DNA from: Sycobia sp. Sy_11
Taxonomy: Eukaryota > Arthropoda > Insecta > Hymenoptera > Epichrysomallidae
Assembly: GCA_018907035.1 (NCBI GenBank)
Contig: JACCIC010000002.1
Span: 5,181,501 to 5,245,500, forward strand
DNA length: 64,000 bases
Direction: 5' to 3'
The notes beneath the pieces were generated by a model that saw only the letters and a program-made list of their open reading frames with translations, did not search any database and had not been told where the DNA came from. Below are positions 36,700 to 47,569 of this stretch, in pieces (within the stretch, counting starts at the first letter, position 1; each line of letters opens with the position of its first letter). The position numbers and the translations under genes are program-made.

Positions 36700-37690
36700 C
36701 GAGCTTATATTTCTCGTCATACACATGGTTAATTTTAAAAAAATTTTCGACTTGAACGAACCAGGATTCTCGAAAAATACTCCAGAGGCGGCTTCAGAGA
36801 AAACTCGTGACCAGAACAGGGTTGCAAGTATTGTAGTAAGTACTCGGCATGTTTGAAGTGGTATTTCAACAAGGCCGGTATATCTGTAAAAAAAAAAAAA
36901 ACGGGCGAACAAGCAGGTTGCGAAATGATATGTGTTGAATTTTTGGGGTAATACTCGTGAACGTTGGGTGCTGTGTGAGATGGCGCATAATCGTGATGCA
37001 AAAACCAAGAGTTGTTTTTTACAATAGCTCCAGTCTTTTTTGCGAATAGCTTCACATAAATGACCGTTAAAACTGAGATAATATTCCTTGTTAACAGGTT
37101 GACCTGGCGGAAGAAATTCAGAATGCACTGTACCACGATAATCGAAGAAAGCTGTTAACATGACCTTGATTTATGTGCGACTTTTGCATGTTTTTTTCAG
37201 TCTTATCTCATCTTTAGCCGAACATTCGTTCGATTGGTCGGCTGTTTCGGAATCGTAAGCATAGAGCCAAAACTCATCTTCCGTAATGATGCGTTTCATG
37301 ACCGGGTGATAGTCCGAAATTATCTCTTCGCAAATGTTAACGCAACGCTTTTTTTCATAAAATTGATTATTTTTGGCATAAATCCGACTTGACTTGTCTG
37401 AAATCGAAAATATAATCTAGTCGTCAGCTTCTAATTGTTAGTCGACAATTTTGGAGCACAAGTTCTTTGACCTGCTTAACGTGATGATCATAGGTCAATG
37501 TTTTTGGTCGATCTAACACCAGATTCATCATAACACTCTTGCGGCTCGCTTCACAAATCGACATTCTTCAAGATAGAGTCCCCAAACATGATCCCCAAAG
37601 GCTACTCGCAGGATCCTCAACGTTTTCGCTGCTGAAATTCCATTCCGGAAATAAAATTTAATGTAACTTCTTTGTTTAATAGTTTCTTTT
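36700..37690 (-). pseudogene. Mariner-family transposase remnant 1
   Basis: Read on the minus strand in several frames. The N-terminal helix-turn-helix region (IKFYFRNGISAAKTLRILRV, then VKQVKELVLQNCRL) lies at about 37430-37690. ITEDEFWLYAYDSETADQSN lies near 37250, corresponding to the first catalytic Asp block, where the usual DETW reads DEFW. MLTAFFDYRGTVHSEFLPPG and VNKEYYLSFNG are at about 37070-37161, and NNSWFLHHDYAPSHTA, the second catalytic block, is at about 36970-37020. At least one frameshift separates the last two blocks, and a stop precedes the MLTAFF block. It is dead. Terminal repeats were not identified, so the ends are approximate. Confidence 0.88.
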
Positions 37691-38735
37691 ACAACGAAGC
37701 ATCTCTATAAAACTAATGAATATTTTGACGTGAAAATTAAGAGTACTACCAATTTTCAGAAAAAAATGTTACCGAATGGAAAAATCCAGGAAAATTACAT
37801 TGGAAATTCGCCTCGCAATTTGATAACGGTAGCATTTATCAATTAGAAACCTAAAATCCTCGAAATGACTTTATCATTGACTCTTACCTTCTTCATCTGG
37901 ATCTGGCAAGATCCTTGAAAGTTCAAAAGATAACCTTAAATAACCTAGTTATAATGGTGTATTTTCATTTCTTTTTTGTCAATTCTCTACCACAAGTTTG
38001 TTAATTATCGTAGAAATAATTTTCATTCGGACTTCAGCGGTCTTATTCTAATTGTCAAGTTGGAGATTTGATATGCATCACATTCGAGTTCGTTTTCTCT
38101 TTTCTTAGCAAAACTATTCTCATGCTTCCAACATCCGATATAGAATATGTATATAGAATATTGAGCTTTGTCAATAATTAATTTATATAAACTCTGCAAT
38201 TATGGGCAAATACACGATCCCAGAGAAACTTACACATATTTTCCAAATGCATATATAGGATCATAAATTTTCTATTATATTAAATTTGCATACTAATCAG
38301 ATTGAAAATGTACTCCATAAATATGAGCCTGTTAAACGATATTTCAAATATTTTATTTTATACCGCTGAATTTCTCTGTCGATTTCATAAAAAAAACTGG
38401 ATAATTATCCCACATAGAAACGGGAGTCCATGCGTCCGACTATCGTAAATCGCCGCGTTCGAATAATGTTTCAATCGTATTTAACTCCACATATATAATA
38501 ATAAGTAACATGCTCAAGTTGGGACTGGGAGGCATTTTCGACTCATTGCTTTAACACCACGTTGCAATGTCAAATAATTGTTAATGTACGCGATATTTAC
38601 GGCGGTTATAGAAGAAAATGTATATATACTTTATATAACGCAATCAACACATACAGAGGCGGAGAAACCGCATCGTTCCGCCAAGTGCGGGTTATAGGGG
38701 ACGGACTCGAGAGGAGGGTGCCCTTTTGTCTTTTG

Positions 38736-38738
<3 letters not shown>

Positions 38739-38788
<50 letters not shown>
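38739..38788. repeat. (TA)n microsatellite
   Basis: About 50 bases of TA. Confidence 0.97.
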
Positions 38789-38789
<1 letters not shown>

Positions 38790-39954
38790 CCATTCTTCGC
38801 TAATTAACTCGCTGTAATTTACATATAAATTATAACTTGGAGAATGCGAAAACCTTATGCCGGTTTCGAGATCTGTCAGCATGTCTTCCCAATTACTCAA
38901 CGACAATCGGTCAGCATTTGGGATTATTGTACACCGACAATTATAGGAAAAACCTTGTGATGCATAGTTAGATGTTATCGTAGTGAGCTATGTTGCGTAA
39001 ATCTTTGTTTCTTTTTAAACACTCTGAAAACTAAGTTTTAGTCAGATTTAATGGAGATAGAGTGCTATGGTATACTTAGCCTCAATTCGATACGAAAAAT
39101 ATTGTTGAACAATTTAATATCCAAGCTTAGAATTATTATTGAACAACTTGGAATAAAATGAGGAAATGTTATCCTCAAATTTATATCATAAGCGAAAAGC
39201 AACGAACATGTTTAATGTACGGGAATGAGCCAAAATATGAGAAAAAGATTTGTTAAAACTGGTCATATATTTTTTTATCTGTTATGAATGGTAACATATA
39301 TAACCAATTAATATTTTTTCTAATAAACATGTGTAATTGTCATAAGCAAATCCGCTGAAAGAAAACAGTATTCCACGTTTAAATGTTGTAGGAAATTTGG
39401 CCCAAAATAATGACCAATTCTTGGACAGTTGATAACATATTCTTTGAATATCTGTACACTACTAATCGGAGTTTCAGTGATTTTAGTATCAGTACATTAT
39501 TTCATTGATGTAAGTAAAAATGTTGATTATAATGATTGACAATATATAATAATATTCAATTACTAGTAGCGTTCAATTACTAGTACTAGAAGTTCGCGTT
39601 CATTTATTAAATATTCTTTATTTTTCAAGCGATATGAGCCCTATAAAAATAGTACATAAAAATTTGAGAAGCATAAAATGAATTAAGATCCTTCTACACG
39701 TTTAATCATATTTAGTAAAATAATTGCGTACCTCGATCTGACGTTTGAGTTTTAAGACACCGTTCTAATTTTCTACAAATATTCATCAATTTCGATCATA
39801 TAAATAAATTATCCAAGTTTGGTGCGGTACATTTATTTTTCAATTTACCATATTTTTTACAGTGAGCAATACTATTTGGGCTCCGCTTATTGTTAATTTA
39901 TTTTACATCGCTCTAACCTCGGAATTGAAACTTTGAGCTGATTTTTTTCATAGC

Positions 39955-40022
39955 GACATTAATCTCCCTGGCTTCATTCAACGATAAACTGTGTCTCACG
40001 AAGCAAATATTCAACGTCTATA
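39955..40022 (+). repeat. Duplicated segment, copy 1
   Basis: Shares landmarks in order with 41868-41955: ctccct, aaactgt, ctcacgaRg, aaat, tcaac, catgt and gaaatgt. Confidence 0.5.
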
Positions 40023-40611
40023 CCCATGTCGAAATGTATTATTTTGACACCGAGTGCGTGAAACTCGATCTTGCCGTGCAACGTTTTTTATCTTACCGCG
40101 CCTGTTTTCAATACGCTAAGTGATCCTTTTACACGCTTGTTCGAAGCGGTGCGCGTAGTATAAAGTCTGAACAGGCTTTCATTCCTGATAATGATGATAG
40201 AAAGCAGCATAAAATAGTTAAAGCTCTTTGATGAATAGCAAGTGCATGTGCATAATTAGTCGTTACAGTATACTGTTTTTAAATAAAAATATATAATACA
40301 CAATTTGGTGAGGTAAAATGATAAGGAAATGTGCGTAGAGTGTAAATGAAAAAATCATAATATAATTGATATAAAAACCTTTAATTAAGAAATAAGTTTA
40401 CACATCGAAAGCATAAAAACCCCAGTCACAGGTGGGGGATCAGCCGTATATGTGTTAACCCTTAATAATACTACTACAATGGAACTGAACTTATATAATG
40501 CTAAATCACAATGTCTCTATAAAATCTTATCACTATAGATACTATAACTTAGAATGTAGAAAAGGAGTAAAATATGCCCGGGTGGCACTTACATTAAACT
40601 AAAATAGATGA

Positions 40612-40824
40612 ATGGCCATTCAAAAGAAACAGCGCAATATTCTTACCAGCGGACGCCTGCACACAAAGATCACAAGGATCGAGAAGAAGGTGTTGCCACG
40701 TACGAACGCCGCAGGTTCGACGTCTCAAAACGCTGCGATGTCGCAGATTGCCGATCAAAGGCAAAAAAATGATGGCAACACCTTGAGGCTCGAACGACCT
40801 CGAGTGGCACAGGAAATAGTATGA
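40612..40824 (+). CDS. Unrecognised small ORF, 70 codons
   Basis: ATG to TGA, basic and Gln/Asn/Thr-rich, starting MAIQKKQRNILTSGRLHTK. The DNA is much less AT-biased than its surroundings. It contains a 10-base inverted repeat (ggtgttgcca near 40689, tggcaacacc near 40773), and 40890-40912 holds another palindrome (ctaggta / tacctag). These foldbacks suggest a transposon fragment rather than a host gene. No domain recognised. Confidence 0.18.
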   Translation: MAIQKKQRNILTSGRLHTKITRIEKKVLPRTNAAGSTSQNAAMSQIADQRQKNDGNTLRLERPRVAQEIV

Positions 40825-41346
40825 CAGATATTCCCTGGGCCTGCGTTTCTGATTGATGATGATACTAGCGGTATCAACACTGCATCTAGGTACCAATTAC
40901 CTAGGCTCTGAATCAAAAATACACGCAACTAACTACACTAACAAAGTATCGCACGGTGTATTTACTTTTGCGGAGAGAAAGGATCGACCTAGCGAGACGA
41001 GCTTTGAAGTACTGATTTTCTGTGCATCTGTACATAAGCTCCAACCAAGCTTATTATCCGATGCTTCAAAACCTTTCGCATCTCCATTGGTCGAATAGAA
41101 GGCCTGCAATCTGTAAAAATACAGGGTATTGCCGCTATGTCCAATCGCACAAACGAATTGATACTAAATTTTGCACTGCCCGCGCGGACTCTTCATTTTC
41201 ACACGCCTACTCCTTTACCTGGAATTTTACGGTACCATTCGTCTCCTCTACAAAAACCCCAAAAGCATTGTCGGCCACGTGTACTTAATGGAACGATGCA
41301 ATAAATGCGACATTCATTTATGTTTACACTCTCTCGCACGCGCTCT

Positions 41347-41371
41347 ATCTCTCTCTCTCTCTCTCTCTCTC
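41347..41371. repeat. (CT)n microsatellite
   Basis: About 25 bases of CT within a CpG-containing patch (41320-41400). Confidence 0.9.
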
Positions 41372-41867
41372 CCTCACTCACTCTCGCGCGCTCGCTTTCA
41401 TTCACACGCTTTCCAACAAATACACGGAGTGCAGATGGCGCGAACAGTATACGGTGACTACAATACATCGATGGAAAATTTGGTTAAAATAAAAAAAACA
41501 GCATCTTTATTTTACGTATAATTCAACTAACCTGCGTAAAGTTACATGTTATTGATGAGTTGGACTCATTATCAATATATGACGGGTCGCTGTTCAATTT
41601 CCAGTAGTCCCTTATACGCTAAAATTAGGCGTGCAATACTTTTGATTTATTTTTCTCAATTCTGTGTTCAAATATATAACGTATTTTCGATTTAATAGTT
41701 TAGATCTAACTTTATTTCTGAATTTTTTTTGTAATTATCTTTTCCCCTTACTTTAACCTAAAAATGACGATTTGAACTTGAAATTAAGATTTTTCGCTTG
41801 TAAGTGGTGAAAAATATAGTCCAACAGTAGTGTGTATACCTTGATTTTTACCTCGTGCAACACTTAT

Positions 41868-41955
41868 CTCCCTTGTTTCTGTTGGGGGTAAACTGTCTCA
41901 CGAGGTAAATCGTCAACTTCCACGCGCATGTTGAAATGTGCTATATTATTATTCT
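41868..41955 (+). repeat. Duplicated segment, copy 2
   Basis: Second copy of the 39955-40022 segment, same orientation, about 1.9 kb away. Confidence 0.5.
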
Positions 41956-41956
41956 G

Positions 41957-41961
<5 letters not shown>

Positions 41962-42006
<45 letters not shown>
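41962..42006. repeat. (TA)n microsatellite
   Basis: About 45 bases of TA directly after duplicated segment copy 2. Confidence 0.97.
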
Positions 42007-42011
<5 letters not shown>

Positions 42012-42552
42012 CATTTTTTAGTAAACGAAAGCGATGAAATCTTCATATAAATATAATACTATCAAGGATGAACAAATTTGAAAATTACAATTGATTAAGA
42101 AAATTGATATTTATATCAAAAGTACAATCTTAATTAAAATTAAAAAATACATTAAGTGTGCACGCCACCGACTCGGCCCTTACATTGCAAACTAAATAAA
42201 AACATTTGCAATGTGTTATAAATATTATACATAAAACTTATCGTTTTATAATAAGTAGAATTTATTATAGCTATAATTCGAGGGGTCTAAGGCCGATTTC
42301 GATCCACATAATTTGCGGGCTATTGAAGCACTCTTAGAAAATAGTAACATTATTTGCATTTTGGATTTTATATAATATTTCTTAAATAAATCCATAATCG
42401 TGTCTAAAATAAAACAACAAGTATTATTTAAAATACTATTAGATAAATTCTTCTTATTGCATTGATAAAACACATGACTCCTGCATATTTCGTAAATTAG
42501 TATAACATTTGAAAATCGCATTTCTAATACCAAACTCTTTTTACATTTAAAA

Positions 42553-42786
42553 TTAAATGATTATGGGGATTTGCTCAAAAGTGTATTGACCCTGATCATT
42601 AGTTTTTTGTTGTAGAACGAACATATTTTCACTCGTAATATCATCTAAGGCATCTTTAATGAACCTATAGTAGAAGGGAACATTTATGAAAATCGCTGGC
42701 ATCTGGTACTCATCGCAAGCTACAAAACCATTAATTGCTATTCCGTCCAGGTACTGGTGATGAGTAAGTGGGGCGCCGCTATCACC
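42553..42786 (-). CDS. Serine protease homologue exon 4 (GDSGAP and C-terminus)
   Basis: The acceptor tttcatag ends at 42787. It encodes GDSGAPLTHHQYLDGIAING, then a Cys-containing strand and FINVPFYYRFIKDAL (the usual C-terminal helix), a tail, and TAA at 42555-42553. It joins TGICV of exon 3 without a gap in the family alignment. Confidence 0.86.
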   Translation of the reverse strand, partial: GDSGAPLTHHQYLDGIAINGFVACDEYQMPAIFINVPFYYRFIKDALDDITSENMFVLQQKTNDQGQYTFEQIPIII

Positions 42787-45700
42787 CTATGAAAAATGTC
42801 ATTGATTAGTCAAAATTCTTATAACTGATTATGATAATACAAATGAATTATTTGAAATTATTGGTTGTTTTAATTGAAACATCGCTGGATAATGATTTGC
42901 ATACTGACATGAGTAAAATGCATAAAGAGTAAAACTTTCAGCTGTCATATTTATTACCACTATTCAGGAGCCTTCAAGCTCCCAGAAACCTGAAGCTATA
43001 TGCATCAAATTTCAAATTATTTAACCCTAAACGCGTATAGTAGAATATTAGAATCTATAAAACTCAAAATCAATAAACTTAATCCCCTTGATGAGAATAT
43101 AATTTATAGTATTAGGTAAATAAAATTATAATAGATTTCTAACACAAATATAAAATAGTTTCTGAAATTTTTGTGAGACGATAGGATACATTCATTACGA
43201 CGATATCATCAACGATATTGCAAGTAAGCAAGAAAAATAAAATTTTACTTTAATAGTTAAATAAATTATGAAATAGACAAAAATGACAGAACATTTTATA
43301 TTAATAATATCTTGAATGATTATTAATATCTGTAAATCACATATGAGTTAAAAAAATCATGACAGATTTTTCTAGTTTTTTTTTAGAAAACTTCCTAAAT
43401 GGATTATTACCTCAGACCCCTTTACTCGTTGATGCAGCCCTGAGTGTACAGGTAGCGATCGCTTGTTAAAATATTAAAATTAATCAAATGACACAAAAAA
43501 TGTTGCTTTCATGCTCTTTTACAATCAAGAAATGATTTCTACTTCCACTGCTCAATTTATTCTCCAAAAATATGTTTTCGATGTATTTGTTTTACTCTAT
43601 AAGATGATAGAATAACTTTATTTATCGGATTAATTGGATTTTATCAGATAAAACATAATTTTCAAGTTTTTTCTGGTAGATTTTACAAAAATATATAAGA
43701 AAGGAGCATTAAAAAAATTCTTGAAATAGTTATCAATTCATCAAAATATATTGAAATATTCGAAGAAAAAGACTATTTTTGAAAGTTGATTACGTAATCG
43801 ATAGGAAATGTCACGTTTCTATTGCACTGCAGCAAGGCTAAAGAAGAAGCGCACAGGTTCATTCTTTGGTTAATTTGTCCGTAATAGGATCTTGGTGTAT
43901 TTTTTGTTTAATAGTATTGCAAGAACAATGCATGCTACAATGCTATAAATAGCTTTGTATCTGAATTCAGACTACATTTATGAATATTCGTCGAAGGAAA
44001 TAGACAATTTTAAAACCTTACGACCTAATAAAATATTAAAAAGTAAAAGAAACTGTTCGTAAATGTTTTTATTTATACATAATCTTCTGTTTACATCACA
44101 AATTTAAAAAATATTCAGTTCTCCATTAAGATAAAGTAATTTTTCTAATATTTCATTTAAAAGTATGGTCTTGTACAGCATACTCTGAATTTTTGTTAGA
44201 TTTTTGTCAATTATTAAAATGCGAGAAAGAAATAAAACAAAAAACATTTTGTTGGGAAGTTTTAGGATCTCTAGGCTATGGAAAAAAACTTTTTTGAATT
44301 CTAGAATCCTGTACATTCTTAATTTTCAATTCCCAAAACATAAACAAAACGTTAAGGATATTTAACATTATCTAAACCGTCTACACAAAACCTTTAGTAC
44401 AGAGAGTAGATGCTTTAATTGTCTTTTTCTTTTTTTCTTTTTTGTTAAATCTCTTTATCTCTTTATTAGAATAAGTACATAATATTTTCATTACTTGTTA
44501 TCTATTCAACAAATGTCATAACTTTAATGATTCCTAATGTATATGGAATGTAGATAGCTTTAAAACGAGCACAGGCTCTAATCTTTAACAGCGATATATA
44601 TTACAGGAGCACTGTTCTAGTCATTACTATATAGACAACAATTATGCTGAAAATTTGGAAGCTCAAAATGGAAACTATAGTAATATAGTGAGAAAAAAAT
44701 GCAGTTCTGCCTTGGCATAAATGTAACATCTTTTCCAAACATTGGGCCAGCAGTCTACATATAATCGGTTACCTGAAAGAAGATCTCTGGAAAACGACAA
44801 TAACTATACAAATACTAGACAGATAGTTAGCGATATGCTTAGTTATGTAAGTAGTTCATAAAGCTTTAAGCGAACAGTTCGGGTTGAATGCAACGATGTT
44901 CCAAATTGATATCATGCCAGAATCAATAGTGAAGTTGTTTGAGGAAGATGAAAACGAAGTTGACATAAGCAGTCATGATTCAATGACTTAATTCATCATT
45001 TGTATGCCTAGCTAGTTTCATTGTTTTACTCAATCTGATGAGATATATATATTCATACATTATATTACCAATAAAAATAATTTAATCACATTATTCATAA
45101 AAAATACAATTCCTTTGTAAGAAAGAGTTTTCGACGTAGATTGATTCACAGAAAATTATCATAATGTTTTAGAACTCAATATGAGAAAAGCAAAGATTAT
45201 CGTGGTGATTTTTAGGATCTAACTCAATTTTAAAGAAAAGTACCAATTGACAATCATTTTACTCTTTGTTTAGAAACTAAACAAAGCTCGAAATCGATTG
45301 TTAGAGCTTGATTCATTAATATGTTACATATCCCAACAAAATATAGCCTAAAGAGGACATATTGAAAATGAAGAAAAATTGTTGGATCATTGAAAATGGT
45401 GCGATAAGATTTATTAAACATTTATATTATAAAAATAAATTCTTGAAGAAGTTGCAGAATGAATTTATGAGGCAAGAGAATTGATCTCCGTATTATATCG
45501 ATTTGCGAATATTTAGTATTGAAATGTTTACTTAGTCAATATAAAATTTTTGTAACTGTGATTTGCTTAGGTCATTACATTGTGAATGCTTTTTAGCTTT
45601 TAACGTAGTTTACTCCCCAGTCATGAAAGTATAGCATGTTGATATATCAAGGCATTAAAGTGGACTGTGTAGACACGTCGCAAATTACCATGGCCAACAG

Positions 45701-47382
45701 ACAGCGAGTGCTTGTCCATTTTGCTCCTTTGATGCGAGTATTACTTTTTTTGTAAACACTACGCATGAAGCTCGTATTTTAGTCCCTTTCTACAGCCGGT
45801 AAAGTTACTTTTGTACCTGTATAGACATTTTAGGACTTGAGTCAGCCAGAATTGGATATAGAGAATAATTCATTGACTCGCTCTTCCTTTGGCATAATTA
45901 AGGCGTACATCGTTCACTTTACGTTCCGTCGCTAATGAGTAAAATACGCGCTTTACACTTAGTACCTTTAATTTTAATTTGAATCAAGCAAAAAATTATC
46001 TATTTACCACACAAATTCCTGTAGGTTTATCAGGTTGGGTTCGTTTAGATCTAACGCACATATTTCCAGGTGCAATATCTTCGAGAATTTTATCCACACA
46101 TTCCTGATCGCTCAGCACAGTGGCTCTAGCGTACTGTAAACTACCATCGGCTGACCCTTCTTGCATATATTGAGTTTGTCCGTTATATTCGACCAAATAA
46201 TATTCAACTGTCTGATATCCATAACCAGATACGAAAAATTCCTGATCAAATTCCTTAATTAGTTTCTGGCGTGGATAGAGCTGCGCTAAGAACGGATGAC
46301 TCGGTTGCAAAGGCATGACTCTAGCTAGCTGTAATAATTAATAGTTTCCATAATGATTTTGCTCTAACTATGTACTTAAACTAACAATGGTACTAACATT
46401 TTAGAACGAAGTTAGCAGTGACCAAATGAAAAATTTTAATTTAAACAAGAACAAATTCAAATTAATAGCGGAAGTAGAAATTTTTCTTACTTACCTTTAC
46501 TATAGCTATGTTTCCCATCTCAGCGTAAGTATCCGGCGAAAATGGATTATACGAACTGTGAATGATCACTTGATCAATGTCGAAATCGTTAATCCAGTCC
46601 CTTGGACTGGTTAAGTTAAGCACGCCAGCGGTAACGTAGAAATGATAGTTTCTCAATAAGCCCGCTGGCTTCTCAAAAAAGCAATGAGCGACCGTGGCTA
46701 TGTGCATCTTGCCCAAGATGGTACCCACGCATGGATTCCTATCTTCTTCGCCTGGCACTTTATACCTAATTGCCACTGCATACTTAAACTGACGCACACG
46801 GGCCGGCGATCCGCCCACAATTTCTTCAGCTCTCAATCCGTCAACTGTAAACGCATGCTTCTGTAGCTTTCATACAAATTTAATGAGTTATAAATAAATA
46901 CAATAAGTAATTCAACGCTATATATGTATTTTACCAAGAACGAATTTTTTATAACTATTCAGCTATATTCTAAAGATCTATTAGTCTTCTTACTGATAAA
47001 TGTGATATTCATAGAATACAATCTAATTTAAATTACATCAATTATGAATTAAATATTTAACATATTAGATAATAATACATATCATAATATGTAATACGAA
47101 TCCTCCCTAATATAATATATTATATTATATATATTTTTTTTTTTAAGTAAAGCAATATAATGAAATAAAATATTTGCAAGAATAATGCCTACATAGTTGA
47201 GACCGATATTTCTGCTTTTTAAAAAGCCTGTATATTGTCAAAACGTACAATAGTACGTACACTTTGTAAATTACTTTTGATAAATCTAGAATTTTCATTA
47301 TTATTTCAAAATCATAATCCTTACCAATCTTTGATGAAAAATTATTTCCTAGCAAAATAAAAACTAAAAAGATCAATTTCAT
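42553..47382 (-). CDS. Secreted S1 (chymotrypsin-fold) serine protease homologue, four exons
   Basis: Exons 47382-47325, 46844-46495, 46328-46008 and 42786-42553 join in frame: 963 nt, 320 residues. Residues 1-17 form a signal peptide (MKLIFLVFILLGNNFSS). A short propeptide ending RAEE precedes IVGG at residues 28-31. The His block is TVAHC (His73, with Cys58/Cys74 as the expected His-loop disulfide). The Asp block, normally D-I-A-L, reads GNIAIVK, so the catalytic Asp is Asn131. The Ser block is GDSGAP (Ser246) instead of GDSGGP. The S1-pocket base (chymotrypsin 189) aligns with Gly240, not Asp. Compared with typical S1 domains, it has an extended loop in exon 3 and a 45-residue C-terminal tail. 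It is probably an inactive or weak secreted protease homologue; venom, gut or haemolymph roles are all possible. Confidence 0.87.
42787..46007 (-). other. 3.2 kb intron of the protease homologue
   Basis: AT-rich. A short plus-strand frame at 44851-44991 encodes MFQIDIMPESIVKLFEEDEN and more before TAA. It looks coding in codon choice but is too short to assign and may be a transposon relic. Confidence 0.6.
46008..46328 (-). CDS. Serine protease homologue exon 3
   Basis: The acceptor is attattacag and the donor gtaaat after 46008. It encodes 107 residues from LARVMPLQPSHPF to TGICV, including VSGYGYQT (the usual SGWG block) and VLSDQECV. Confidence 0.87.
46495..46844 (-). CDS. Serine protease homologue exon 2 (propeptide, IVGG, His block, Asp-to-Asn block)
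   Basis: The acceptor is gtttacag before 46844 and the donor gtaagt after 46495. It completes a Val codon, then DGLRAEEIVGG. It ends GNIAIVK in phase 0. Confidence 0.88.
47325..47382 (-). CDS. Serine protease homologue exon 1 (signal peptide)
   Basis: ATG at 47382-47380; donor gtaagg follows 47325. It encodes 19 codons plus one base. An upstream TATA box supports this start. Confidence 0.82.
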
Positions 47383-47551
47383 TTTGAAATACTTCCTTCT
47401 TGAATTTTCGAGCGTTTCTGTTTAAAAGTAGATTTCGAACTATATAATATATTTGATCAACACGATTAGATCTGAATTAATAACTTCTTATCTTTTGAAT
47501 TTTTAGATAATATTGTAAAACCTTGTATGCGATGCTTTACATAGAGTTTTG

Positions 47552-47561
47552 CCTTTATATA
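47552..47561 (-). promoter_or_regulatory. TATA box of the protease homologue gene
   Basis: On the minus strand TATATAAAGG lies 170 bases before the ATG, preceded by an A-rich stretch. A start site about 30 bases downstream would give a leader of about 150 bases. Confidence 0.6.
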
Positions 47562-47569
47562 CTTATTTT

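Larger units (their letters stand above)
37691..40380. other. AT-rich intergenic DNA
   Basis: No gene recognised. Contains (TA)n at 38739-38788 and a short duplicated segment at 39955-40022. Confidence 0.55.
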
